From the NCBI GenBank assembly GCA_944382025.1, contig CALWMQ010000235.1, positions 1 through 10,956 of the forward strand: a stretch of DNA of 10,956 nucleotides, given 5' to 3'. Made by a program: the position numbers and the translations under genes. Positions within the stretch are counted from its first letter, which is position 1. Every line of letters starts with the position of its first letter. This document shows positions 1 to 7,676 of this stretch, one piece after another. Source of the stretch: an uncultured Clostridia bacterium (GTDB lineage: Bacteria > Bacillota > Clostridia > Oscillospirales > Acutalibacteraceae). A model generated the notes under the pieces. That model was not told the DNA's origin and did no database searches. It saw only the letters and a program-made list of their open reading frames with translations.

Positions 1-84
1 TTATACGATATCAAGAAACCGCGTGGATTTGTTTTGTCGCTATCGGCATTCCCGGACAGCTACAGCACATCAAGTGTGGAGTAA
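1..84 (+). CDS. Possible 3' end of an upstream plus-strand gene (unidentified)
   Basis: From the first base, frame 1 reads 27 codons and ends at TAA (82-84). The last residues read AFPDSYSTSSVE. The stop is followed at once by a repeat-like intergenic sequence, and a similar repeat starts 15 bases after the GH127 stop near 9636, so the layout fits a gene end. It would be convergent with malG. The fragment is too short to recognise a family, and a second frame is also open here, so the coding call is weak. Confidence 0.28.
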   Translation, partial: LYDIKKPRGFVLSLSAFPDSYSTSSVE

Positions 85-245
85 GTTTTCGCCCGTCTTT
101 TTTCAAAGCAACGCCTGGGAACGCGCAGGGCAGGAAACAGCGAGCAGAAGCTGGTCTGCGGTCAAAGCCGGCAGCCGCAAGCCCGCGCATGACGGTTTTG
201 GGCACCGCAAGGGGAGCCAAAAGCCTCCAGTAATAGGGCGGCCTA
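83..245. repeat. Intergenic repeat-like element between convergent gene ends
   Basis: This stretch begins with aagttttcgcccg then a T-run and tcaaa. Nearly the same beginning is found at 9651-9675 (aagttttcgcccgccttttt, then caaaa). After about 25 bases the two sites diverge, so only the head is shared within this window. The remainder, up to about 245, is GC-rich. Its open frames look spurious: their translations are rich in Arg, Pro, Ala and Cys and have no ribosome binding sites. It fills the gap between the possible upstream gene end and the malG stop. I see no convincing Rho-independent terminator for malG here. Confidence 0.4.
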
Positions 246-273
246 AGCTTATACATTCGCTGGCTTTAAGCCT

Positions 274-1119
274 TCAGCGGACCACCGCTCCTTTGAAACC
301 GGAAATCATGGTTTTCTGCAGGGACAGGTACAGGATGGTGATAGGAAGGCTGGCCAATACCGAGGAAGCGGCAAATAGGGTGAAGTTATTGCCAAAATCC
401 GCAGCGACAAGGTAATACGTACCCAATGCCAGCGTGTAGTGTTCGGGTCTGGTGAGTACAATTCGGGACAGGACGAAATCCCCAAAGGGAGACGCAAAGG
501 CAAATACCCCTACCAGAACCAGCATAGGATAGGCCAAGGGGAGAAGAATCTTGAAAAACACCTGGAACCGGTTGGCACCGTCAATCATGGCGGACTCTTC
601 CAGCGCCTTGGGTACAGTATCATAGAAGCTTTTGAGCAGCCAGGTATTGCCGGTAACCGCTGCGCCGGAGTAAAGGATCACCAGACCGATACTTGTATCC
701 AGTAGGCCGATCATATTCAGCAGCACATAGTAGGCAACCATCGCCATCATCCCGGGGAACATCTGGAGCACTAGCAGGACCATCAGAAAGGCCTTTCTTC
801 CCCGGAACCGCAGCCGGGAAAAGGCATAGGCTGTGGGGGCCGACAGTATCAGTGTTGCCAAAGAGGTAAAAAGCCCAGCCACAATGGTATTGAGATACCA
901 GCGTGGGAATTTGGTTTCATACAGAAGGGTTCTGTAGTTATCCAAGGTAGGGTTAGTGGGAAAAATGGTGTCCATATACAAGGTGCTTCCGGGGCTGAAA
1001 GACAGGCCCACTACATAAATAATGGGGATCAGTGCAAAGACCAGCAGTAGGGCGATTAAAAGGTAGAGCAGTACCAAAGAGATCACAGAAAGGGGACGGA
1101 TAGTATGTCTGTGTTTCAT
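274..1119 (-). CDS. malG: Maltodextrin-type ABC transporter permease MalG/MdxG
   Basis: This 281-residue inner-membrane permease is the second membrane subunit of a CUT1-family sugar importer. It has about six hydrophobic segments, the first at residues 12-40. The cytoplasmic EAA loop, which docks the ATPase, is at about residues 174-194 (EESAMIDGA followed by ILLP). Length and motif match the MalG family. The ATG (1119-1117) overlaps the malF stop as ATGA, and a GAGGAGG ribosome binding site lies inside the malF 3' end, so the two are probably translationally coupled. No ATPase (MsmX/MalK) gene is in the window. In Firmicutes a shared ATPase encoded elsewhere often serves such importers. The stop is TGA. 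Maltodextrin specificity is inferred from MalE and from the GH13 remnant. Confidence 0.92.
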   Translation of the reverse strand: MKHRHTIRPLSVISLVLLYLLIALLLVFALIPIIYVVGLSFSPGSTLYMDTIFPTNPTLDNYRTLLYETKFPRWYLNTIVAGLFTSLATLILSAPTAYAFSRLRFRGRKAFLMVLLVLQMFPGMMAMVAYYVLLNMIGLLDTSIGLVILYSGAAVTGNTWLLKSFYDTVPKALEESAMIDGANRFQVFFKILLPLAYPMLVLVGVFAFASPFGDFVLSRIVLTRPEHYTLALGTYYLVAADFGNNFTLFAASSVLASLPITILYLSLQKTMISGFKGAVVR

Positions 1120-2396
1120 TGCATCATGTCCTCCTCGGTGAAATTTTTGGTTCTCCGCAGGTTAAAGATGCTGAAGGCGGCCAGGAAAATAAAGATCAGC
1201 AGGGAGATAGCGGAGGCATAATTATATTTCATGGTAGTAAAGGTCATATTAAACAGCCAGGAAATCAGGATATCCGTATTGCCGGCCCCGACAAAGTCCA
1301 GGTTAGGCGGATATCCCTGGGTCAGCAGATAGATCAGATTGAAGTTATTGAAAGCGCCGGACAGGCCCATAATGAACAAGGGGGCAATGGAGAACAGCAG
1401 CAGGGGAAGGGTAATTTTGAAAAAGCAATGGTGAGGGGCGGCTCCATCCAGACGGGCCGCTTCATAGAGTTCTGAAGGGATGCTTTTCATGATGCTGTCG
1501 GAGATCATCATGGGAAAGGTAAACCCGCACCAGACCGCCACAATGACCAGGGCTGCTCGGGCTGAGGTGGTGTTCTGGAACCAACCCACTCCTTGGAGGT
1601 GGAATAGATCCTGGAGGATATGATTGATGAAGCCGTCATTGGTGTCGAACATGCCGCGCCATACCTGGATACTGATATAAGAAGGGATAGCCCAGGGCAG
1701 GATAAACCCCACTTTGATGGCTTTTTGAAACCGTACCCGGGGGTTATTCAGCAGCACGGCGATCAGGATTCCCACCATATAGGGGAGTACGGAGGTCAGA
1801 ATAGTGAATTCTACCGTCCAAAGCAGGATGCTGGTCAAGGTATAGGACCAGGACCGGATGGTGAACAGATCCACAAAATTTTTGAACCCGACCCAATCCA
1901 GCAGCTTTCCAGGCGGTTGATGGTACAGGTCGTAGTTGGTGAACCCCAGCATAATGGAGAACACAAGGGAAAGCACTACAATGAAGGAAACAGCTATAAT
2001 ACCGGGTGCGGCGAAAAACAGCGGGGATTTCCGCCGAAGGGAATCACGGAACCCTTCCCGGAAGTTGGGGAGGATTTCATGGTTCTGCCGTTTCACGGCG
2101 TTCCGGTAGGCGTCTTTGATGCAGGAAACCTGGAACAATATCAGATACACCAGGGCGATCAGGGACAGCACGCCGTACACCATCAAAAACAGAGAATGGT
2201 CCTGTTTTGGGGTGACGCCTAAGGTGACAAGTCCTTCCACGCCCCAATAAATGTAGGGGTAGACCCACAGGATCAGGAGAATATGGGTTGCCAGGTACAG
2301 AATACCTTTGAGAAACTGCCTGTTCAGCAGTTGCCCGGAGCCCATGAGGATCCCGGAAAGCACTCCGCAGAGGATGGGCCGTTTATTGGATTTCAT
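1116..2396 (-). CDS. malF: Maltodextrin-type ABC transporter permease MalF/MdxF
   Basis: This 426-residue integral membrane permease pairs with MalG to form the translocation channel. It has an extended N-terminus: two hydrophobic pairs within residues 8-95, a short basic cytoplasmic stretch (about 100-123), then the six-helix permease core. The EAA loop is at about residues 312-331 (EAARLDGAA then ITLP). The length is typical of MalF proteins with extra N-terminal helices. I chose ATG 2396-2394 because AAAGGA sits just upstream; the frame is open to 2420 but without a better site. malE ends 93 bases upstream, with a strong hairpin in between, and malG begins at the malF stop. The gene looks intact and ends in TGA. 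Confidence 0.92.
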   Translation of the reverse strand: MKSNKRPILCGVLSGILMGSGQLLNRQFLKGILYLATHILLILWVYPYIYWGVEGLVTLGVTPKQDHSLFLMVYGVLSLIALVYLILFQVSCIKDAYRNAVKRQNHEILPNFREGFRDSLRRKSPLFFAAPGIIAVSFIVVLSLVFSIMLGFTNYDLYHQPPGKLLDWVGFKNFVDLFTIRSWSYTLTSILLWTVEFTILTSVLPYMVGILIAVLLNNPRVRFQKAIKVGFILPWAIPSYISIQVWRGMFDTNDGFINHILQDLFHLQGVGWFQNTTSARAALVIVAVWCGFTFPMMISDSIMKSIPSELYEAARLDGAAPHHCFFKITLPLLLFSIAPLFIMGLSGAFNNFNLIYLLTQGYPPNLDFVGAGNTDILISWLFNMTFTTMKYNYASAISLLIFIFLAAFSIFNLRRTKNFTEEDMMQ

Positions 2397-2438
2397 CAAT
2401 ATCCTTTCCCTTCTTGGCAAGATGGGCAGAAACCGGAG

Positions 2439-2471
2439 AAGCCGCTGCGGGCAATATGCCCGCAGCGGCTT
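2439..2471 (-). promoter_or_regulatory. Perfect 14-bp intercistronic hairpin between malE and malF
   Basis: The arms at 2439-2452 and 2458-2471 are perfect complements (aagccgctgcgggc) around a 5-base AATAT loop. On the minus strand no T-tract follows, so this is not a normal intrinsic terminator. Its position, just after the malE stop and before the malF ribosome binding site, suits a 3' stabiliser or partial attenuator that makes binding protein more abundant than permease. A comparable arrangement of repeats is known between malE and malF in E. coli. The role here is inferred. Confidence 0.7.
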
Positions 2472-2489
2472 TGCGGTCTCAGGGAAGGA

Positions 2490-3796
2490 TCACTTTTGCA
2501 TCAGTTCGATCTGTTCCTTGATGCGGGCCACCGCCTGGTCCAAAGTGGAGTCAATATCCTGGTTCTGGGAGAAGATCAGGATACCCGCGTCGACCATAGG
2601 GGTCCAGACCTGATTCATCTCAGGAATATTGGGTTGAGGAACGCTGTTGACCATCTGCTGGGCAAAGCCATTTTTAATAGGATCGTTTTTGATTTCGTCA
2701 AGCTCCAAGCAAGCGGACAGTACAGGGATACGGTCGGTGGCCCGGCAGTAATCCATCACAGCCTCCTCAGAGACACAGTATTTCAGAAATTCTATAGAAG
2801 CCCGGGGATTCTTGGTGTAGGCGCTGACCGCCATGCCGTAGGATCCGGAATAGGTCAGCAATTCCTGGCCGTTAGCCATCTTGGGCAGAGCAGCCACACC
2901 CACATTGATCCCGGCCTCTTGGTAGCTGGCGACCGCCCAGGGACCGTCATAGATAGCCGGGGCTTTACCCTCGGAGAACTTTTTCTCCATGTTGGCGAAC
3001 TCAGTATTCCGCTGCCACCAGCCGTTTTCATAATAGGTCTCGAGCAGTCGATAGGTATCCTTGGTGCCTTGGTTATTCAGGCCGATATCGGTTGGATCAT
3101 AGATGCCGTCCTTTTCCCCGAATACATAGCCGCCGTTGGCCATAATCAGGGCGTTTGTAAAATAGACATTGGTAGGATCCATCAGCATTCCATAGCGGTC
3201 ATTTTCTATATCCGCGTATTTCCCGCATTCCTCCATCAGTTCCTCCCATGTATCGGGGACGGTGGGAAGCAAATCCTTGTTATAAATCAAGGCAGGGGTT
3301 TCCGCTCCCATGGGCAGGCCGTACAGTTTACCCTGGTACCGGTAATCGGACAGAGTGCTTTGGGTAAACTTGTCCAGGTCTAAGGCTTCCTCAGGCAGTT
3401 CCATAAACAACCCCTGATCCACAGCCGTAGCTAAGCCGCCGCCTCCGCCTTGTACATAAACGTCTCCGCCGTTACCCGCAGGGCCGTCCAGGGCAAGTTT
3501 GTCGCTGGCGGTCAGGCCGGTATAGGACACCAGCTCCACCGTCATGCCGGTATCTTGCTCAAACTTATCGGCTATGGTTTCAAAAACCTCCATGTACAGA
3601 TCCCCAACCCAAACGATCAGGTTCCCGGACAACGACCCTTCCAGGCTAGCCAGAGGATCATCCTCTTGGCTGGAACCGGAAGTGGAAGTGGAGCTGCTGT
3701 TGCTGCTACCGGGTTTTTTCGCGCAGCCTGCCAACATACCGGCTGCCATGAGGATAGCGGCTGCGACGGACATCCAACGCCAATACTCTTTTTCAT
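2490..3796 (-). CDS. malE: Maltodextrin-binding lipoprotein MalE/MdxE, with a frameshift in the signal peptide
   Basis: Solute-binding lipoprotein of the importer. The mature part is an uninterrupted frame (3773 to 2490) with a lipobox (MLAGC), a Ser-rich linker, then a CUT1 binding-protein fold. Recognisable stretches include AIYDGPWA and PNIPEMNQVWTPM near the C-terminus, as in maltodextrin-binding proteins. The only good ribosome binding site (AAGGAGG, 3812-3806) points to GTG 3799 or ATG 3796, which encodes MKKSIG and then runs into the wrong frame. ATG 3773 has no ribosome binding site, and starting there would give a signal peptide with no basic residues. Adding one base near 3774-3781 (for example ggcgttgg to ggccgttgg) restores MKKSIGRWMSVAAAILM, a textbook lipoprotein signal with Cys25 and about 435 residues in total. 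The gene is therefore either truly frameshifted or miscalled by one base. Confidence 0.88.
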
Positions 3797-3812
3797 CACA
3801 ATATGCCTCCTT
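3797..3812 (-). promoter_or_regulatory. malE ribosome binding site that decides the start
   Basis: AAGGAGG at 3812-3806 on the minus strand is 9 bases from ATG 3796 and 6 from GTG 3799. Its first bases overlap the TAA (3813-3811) of the upstream GH13 remnant, an arrangement typical of coupled operon genes. It is the reason for placing the malE start at 3796 rather than at the in-frame ATG 3773. Confidence 0.75.
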
Positions 3813-4053
3813 AAGAATGTTTACATTTTATGCCTGACCCATTTTCAACAAGCCAGGCAAGGTCGGTATGGACTCCCGGATCCGGCAGGGCATATGTCGT
3901 GTTCCCCTCCCCGTTATGGAACAGACACAGCACCCTTTCCCGTTCGGCCTCCCGCCAAAAAGCAGCGGTACAGTTCAGGGAATCCGGCTGAGCCGACCGG
4001 AAACCACCGTGCAGCAGGGAGGGATGGGCCCTGCGGAGATGGATCAATGGTGC
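3811..4053 (-). pseudogene. 3' remnant of a GH13 alpha-amylase/neopullulanase-type gene
   Basis: About 80 codons ending in TAA. The fragment opens with PLIHLRRAHPSLLHGGFR, closely resembling the conserved end of the GH13 catalytic barrel (LI.LRR.HPAL..G). A C-terminal beta-domain pattern follows (FWREAERERVLCLFHNGEG then YALPDPG). GH13 enzymes of this type cleave alpha-glucans or maltodextrins, so the gene fits directly upstream of malEFG and was probably the first gene of that operon. The frame remains open a little way upstream of 4053, but it no longer resembles GH13 and it overlaps a recognisable amidohydrolase tail on the opposite strand. The 5' two thirds or more of the gene, with its catalytic residues, is missing, so no active product is expected. 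Confidence 0.68.
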
Positions 4054-4328
4054 ATATGGGTCTTTGCTCTGATAACGAGGAGGCCATTCGCTGTGTGGAA
4101 CAGGCGGACAATCTGTATGGGGATACTACCTGGGTGCCTTTGGACTAGGTTCGCAAAGCCATACGGGTGTGCGGCAGCGAAAAGATACTGTTTGGCAGTG
4201 ACGCCCCAATCGACGGCGCTAAAAGCTATGCCTTTTATCAGGACATGCTGCGGATTTACCGGGAAACGCCGGACAGGGATTGGGAAAATGTGTTTTACCG
4301 GAATGCTCAGGCCCTGTTTGGCCTGTAA
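4044..4328 (+). pseudogene. 3' remnant of an amidohydrolase (Amidohydro_2-type), with in-frame TAG
   Basis: The translated frame reads SMVHMGLCSDNEEAI, then NLYGDTTWVPLD, a TAG at 4146-4148, VRKAIRVCG, EKILFGSDAPIDG, and finally FYRNAQALFGL with TAA at 4326-4328. The H-M-G strand, the 'NLYGDT' strand, the metal-site Asp motif (FGSDAP) and the terminal 'N A Q x L F G L' helix are the last pieces of a TIM-barrel metal-dependent amidohydrolase. About 95 codons remain; such enzymes usually have 250 or more. The start is lost at the junction with the GH13 remnant and one codon is a stop, so this is a pseudogene as read. The substrate cannot be told. An intrinsic terminator follows about 30 bases after the stop. 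Confidence 0.66.
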
Positions 4329-4356
4329 ACCGAGCGGGGACCTCGGAAGACAGCGG

Positions 4357-4404
4357 AAGGCCAGGAAGAGCGAATGGATTCATCCGTTCCTCCCGGCCTT
4401 TTTT
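4357..4404 (+). terminator. Intrinsic terminator after the amidohydrolase remnant
   Basis: The outer stem aaggcc (4357-4362) pairs with ggcctt (4395-4400). Inner helices are ggaa/ttcc, cg/cg and atg/cat around a GATT loop (4377-4380). Six T residues run from 4399 to 4404. The hairpin plus U-tract on the plus strand suits Rho-independent termination. Confidence 0.65.
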
Positions 4405-4447
4405 CAAAAGGACGGCTGACCTTCAGCGTGTGAAAGCCGTGTCCTTT
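4401..4447 (-). terminator. Probable intrinsic terminator of the araC-type gene
   Basis: On the minus strand the arm aaaggacacggct (4447-4435) pairs with agccgtccttt (4417-4407), with a 2-base bulge and a 17-base loop, followed by a short T-run. It lies about 40 bases past the regulator stop. Its 3' end overlaps the T-tract of the plus-strand terminator, so the two convergent units end in one compact block. Confidence 0.5.
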
Positions 4448-4487
4448 CCTGAGGAGATTACCATCTCCGGCACCGCAGGTATAGGTG

Positions 4488-5405
4488 TTACGAATCCGCT
4501 GAGGTGGAAAGTTCCAGTTCCTTATCAACGCGGGCTTTATAGGTAGAGGGGGATTCTCCCATCACGTTCCGGAACACCCGGGCAAAATAGCTGGAATCGT
4601 TATATCCTACCAGGGTGGCTATCTGGGTGATGGTGTAGCCGGGTTGTTGGCGCATCAGGTAGACCGCCTGATGTGTGCGGAAATTGTTCAGATACTCAAC
4701 GGGGGTGGATCCTGTCACTTCCTTGAAAAAGCGGCAGAAATAGAACCGGTTGACGTTGAGGAGATCGGCCAGTTCGCTGAGGCTGATATCAGACTGGTAA
4801 TGGGACGCGATATATTGGATGACCCGGTTGACGCTGTCCAGGTTTCGCTTTTTGTACAGATATTGCTTATTGGACATGGTGGATTCGATGTGATACCGGA
4901 CCATCAGGGACAGGATACCGTACAGGTTGGACTTCACCGCGTATTCGTATCCTTTTTCCTGGGCTCGTCCCTCTTCCCACATGGTCAGGAAATAGTGGTT
5001 AATCTGTTCATCCCCGGCTACCAGGTTCTGAAACACAGCGATACTGCTGCCGGGGGAAAACTGGGATTCATAGCCGGTGATATACCGGCTATGGAACAAG
5101 GGCAGGCCGATGGTACAGCAGTACAGCTCAATGGGGGCCTCCAGGATATGGTAATCGTGAGGCTCATTGGAGTTGACGAAAACCAGGTCGCCGGGGCTGG
5201 CAACCACGGTACCGGATTTACAGTTGGAAGAAACCACCCCTTTGGACACATACACCATCTCGATCTCACTGTGCCAGTGGAGGATACAGAAAGGGCCGGT
5301 AGCGTCGTGATGGTGTTCGATGAAGTTGATGGGCAGGTCAGCGTTAGGCATAATGATTTCCTCGTGGAGGACAGAGGAATTAAAGGTTTCAGCCATAGTG
5401 TTCAT
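4488..5405 (-). CDS. AraC-family transcriptional regulator with cupin sensor domain
   Basis: This 305-residue cytoplasmic DNA-binding regulator appears intact. The N-terminal cupin-type ligand domain (about residues 25-100) contains HWHSEIEM and SPGDLVFVNSNEPHDYH. The C-terminal AraC DNA-binding domain has two helix-turn-helix units: about residues 207-230 (LSELADLLNVNRFYFCRFFK) and about 257-282 (ITQIATLVGYNDSSYFARVF), the second being the family signature. I chose ATG 5405-5403 because AGGAGG lies 7 bases upstream; the frame is open to 5516, but that would include the promoter. It is transcribed away from the glycosidase operon at 5609, the usual layout for a sugar-responsive activator of its divergent neighbour. 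Control of malEFG is also possible. The inducer is unknown. Confidence 0.93.
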   Translation of the reverse strand: MNTMAETFNSSVLHEEIIMPNADLPINFIEHHHDATGPFCILHWHSEIEMVYVSKGVVSSNCKSGTVVASPGDLVFVNSNEPHDYHILEAPIELYCCTIGLPLFHSRYITGYESQFSPGSSIAVFQNLVAGDEQINHYFLTMWEEGRAQEKGYEYAVKSNLYGILSLMVRYHIESTMSNKQYLYKKRNLDSVNRVIQYIASHYQSDISLSELADLLNVNRFYFCRFFKEVTGSTPVEYLNNFRTHQAVYLMRQQPGYTITQIATLVGYNDSSYFARVFRNVMGESPSTYKARVDKELELSTSADS

Positions 5406-5465
5406 AAGCTTGCCTCCTGATTGATTTACAGTCAAATCACTAAATTCACCAAACAAACCATTACT

Positions 5466-5495
5466 ATTATAATGAAAAATCCCACATAAAGTCAA
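5466..5495 (-). promoter_or_regulatory. Sigma-A-type promoter of the araC-type gene
   Basis: On the minus strand, TTGACT (5495-5490) and a perfect TATAAT (5471-5466) are separated by 18 bases, about 60 bases before the AGGAGG-led start codon. This is close to the housekeeping consensus and suggests steady expression of the regulator. Confidence 0.72.
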
Positions 5496-5524
5496 TATTG
5501 TATGATGGGCAGGCAAAAAATTAT

Positions 5525-5574
5525 AGCGTCAGTCTCTCGAGAACAGGTATACTGAAAGTCGGCAGGAAAGCCGA
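5525..5574 (+). promoter_or_regulatory. Candidate activator-dependent promoter and leader of the glycosidase operon
   Basis: TATACT at 5548-5553 is a plausible -10 box about 55 bases before the GTG start at 5609. The expected -35 position (about 5525-5530, agcgtc) is far from consensus, as in AraC-activated promoters. An 8-base palindrome, tctcgaga (5535-5542), lies between them, and a 5-bp hairpin tcggc/gccga (5559-5574) follows. No operator can be named from sequence alone. Confidence 0.35.
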
Positions 5575-5608
5575 GGTCATGTAATCTTGCAGCAAAGGAG
5601 ACGGGCAT

Positions 5609-7671
5609 GTGAAGGCAAAAAACAAAAGCGTTATTTATTGGAAATGGGACGACGCTACCATGGAAAGCGACCCGAAAGGAAAAATGGAAGATCTGTGCAG
5701 CCGGATGGATGTTGGATCGGTATTTATCGGTTTGCATTGGATTAAACACCGCTTTTTGGATAAGGAAGTACAGTAGGCCCTGAGTCTGTGCTGCGGGGAA
5801 CTGCACAAACGGGGAATCCGGCTGATTTCGGAAGCCTGCCCCAGGAATGAGGCGGCAACCTTTTTTGAAGAGCATCCCGAAGAGGTGGCGTTTTTAACCA
5901 CCGCGTCGGAAGTCGCCCTTGACGGGTACGGCAAGGGACAAGTGCTGGTGGATACCACCCCGATTTCCCATTATTGGAGGATGATCCAGCATGTAACCCC
6001 TACGGTTATCCGGGCGTTTGTGCTGGATAAGACGGGGGATCACCAATATGCGCAGGGGAGTGCTGTGGCGGCAGATGAGGCGGTTCAGGCCAGCCCCGCG
6101 GATGAAAACCATACCTTGGTTCAGGTGGATGCGGGGGAAAAGGCCGCCGGGAAAACAGCGGTGGTGTTTTTAGGGATTCCTCAGCCCATACCAGATCTGG
6201 CTTCGGATGCTTTCGGCGAGTTTTATACCCGGCTGCTCCAGCCTCTGAAGGCTATGGGTGTGGACGGGGTCATGTCGGACGAATGGGGCTATGATGTCAT
6301 TATCCGCATTGAGGATGAGGGGACGGATCCGGATTTCTATAAAAAGCGGGAGATTTATCTTGAGCATGTTACTTATTCAGACAATTTTGCCAGCCGGTAC
6401 CGGCAGTTCTGTAACCGGGAACTGAAAGATGACCTGTTGCGGTTCTATTATACTGAGGAGGGGCGTCGGGATCTCAGCATTCGATGCGTAAACGCCTATC
6501 ATGCGGCTTTCCGGGACATCATGCGCCGCAATGATGAGACCATGTATGCCCTATGCAAGGAAGTTATCGGTCCGGATACCTTTTATGGCGTCCATCCCAC
6601 GTGGTGGGGCAACAACTATCTGCAAAATTTTGAAGGCTTTAAAAATGCTTTTTACTGGTGGGAGGCCAAACGGGATATCGCCCAGACCGATGAAATCGTC
6701 ATCATGGCTGTGCGTACCGCCCTGGCACACAAATGGGGCGGCGACTGCTGGTACAATATGTGGTATTCCATGGGGACCAGGGATATCCGTACCTATTACC
6801 GTGACACTTGGAACAATGTTCGTTACAGCGGCCGTACCCATTATCTGTCCTATGAATGCCCTAATGAGGCGGTGGTGCTGGAATTGAAACCCCAGGGGCT
6901 GCTGGAGAAAATTGAGGAAATGGACGCGGAAGTCCGGATGTTGGATCCGGTTCAGAACGCCATGCCGGACTGCCGAGTGCTGGTGCTTTTTGGAATGCAG
7001 AACGCTCTGAACTGGTACTACAACGATCAGTCCGCACCGCCATGGTATCCCCGGCACAAAGTGCTTTCCACGGTATTGGAATGCGCGGATGGGATCTTCC
7101 AGCAGACCCTTTGTGATCTGGTCCCCACAACCGAGATTGAAAACGGCAGCTTATTTGTGGACGGCGGCAAAGTGCGTTACGGATCCCAGGGATATGACGC
7201 GGTGGTGCTGCTGGGAGCCGACAGCCTGTCTCCGGCCTGTTTCCCCTTCCTGCGGAAGGTGGATCCATCCCGGCTGATTGTGGCTGGGGAAGCCTGTGAA
7301 TTTGACGATGGCACACCGTTGACTGAAGCCTGCCGGGAGGTGCTGGAACGGGGAGTCCGGCTGCCCAGTGTGGACTGTGCGGAAGAGGTGAAAAAGCTTC
7401 TGAAAGAGTGGGGGATTTCCGACAACCGTTTTGAAAACGGCTGCGTGCTCCAGGACGGTTCCCTGATCTTTACCGCCGAAGGCCTGGAAGCGACCCATAA
7501 CCCTCTGGAGGTGAAGATCCGGCACAAGGATCTGTCGGTAGAGTTTACGGGAGAAGATTTTCTGTTCCTCCAGTATGACAACGGGGACTATACCCATTAT
7601 ACCCCAACGGCACCTGTCTGCTGAACGGGAAACCGGTGGATAAAACCATACACGGAGAAAGGTTGAAATAA
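5609..7671 (+). pseudogene. Putative TIM-barrel glycoside hydrolase (GH42/GH106-like layout), broken by one TAG and one frameshift
   Basis: GTG 5609 follows AAAGGAG (5594-5600) at 8 bases. The frame codes for SVIYWKWDDA and onward, meets TAG at 5774-5776 (codon 56), and then continues without a further stop to 7624. Near the end, restoring one C in the C4 run at 7602-7605 replaces the early TGA with YTPNGTCLLNGKPVDK, ending at TAA 7669-7671, just 5 bases before the GH127 start. The repaired protein is about 687 residues. It suggests an N-terminal (beta/alpha)8 barrel with a GVMSDEWG strand (D224, E225) as candidate catalytic acid. A flavodoxin- or trimerisation-like domain follows (QGYDAVVLLGADSLS, then RLIVAGE), then a small C-terminal beta domain. 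The layout resembles GH42 or GH106 enzymes, but I cannot assign a family. As read it is inactive, or else the sequence contains errors. Confidence 0.7.
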
Positions 7672-7676
7672 GGACT

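Noticed and set aside
2283..3383. Long plus-strand open frame (366 codons) opposite malE and malF
   Set aside because: It is the antisense shadow of clearly recognised genes, has no ribosome binding site and shows no recognisable domain.
3812..3825. cre-like (CcpA) sequence tgtaaacattctta on the minus strand just before the malE ribosome binding site
   Set aside because: It has two mismatches at conserved positions of the cre consensus and lies within the GH13 tail coding end. One such match in 11 kb is expected by chance.
4219..4546. Small open frames on both strands between the amidohydrolase tail and araC
   Set aside because: They overlap the two terminator hairpins and the remnant gene and have no ribosome binding sites.
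5885..7624. Treating the putative glycosidase as a normal gene starting at GTG 5885
   Set aside because: There is no ribosome binding site before 5885, and the sequence upstream in the same frame is protein-like back to a GTG with AAAGGAG at 5594-5600.
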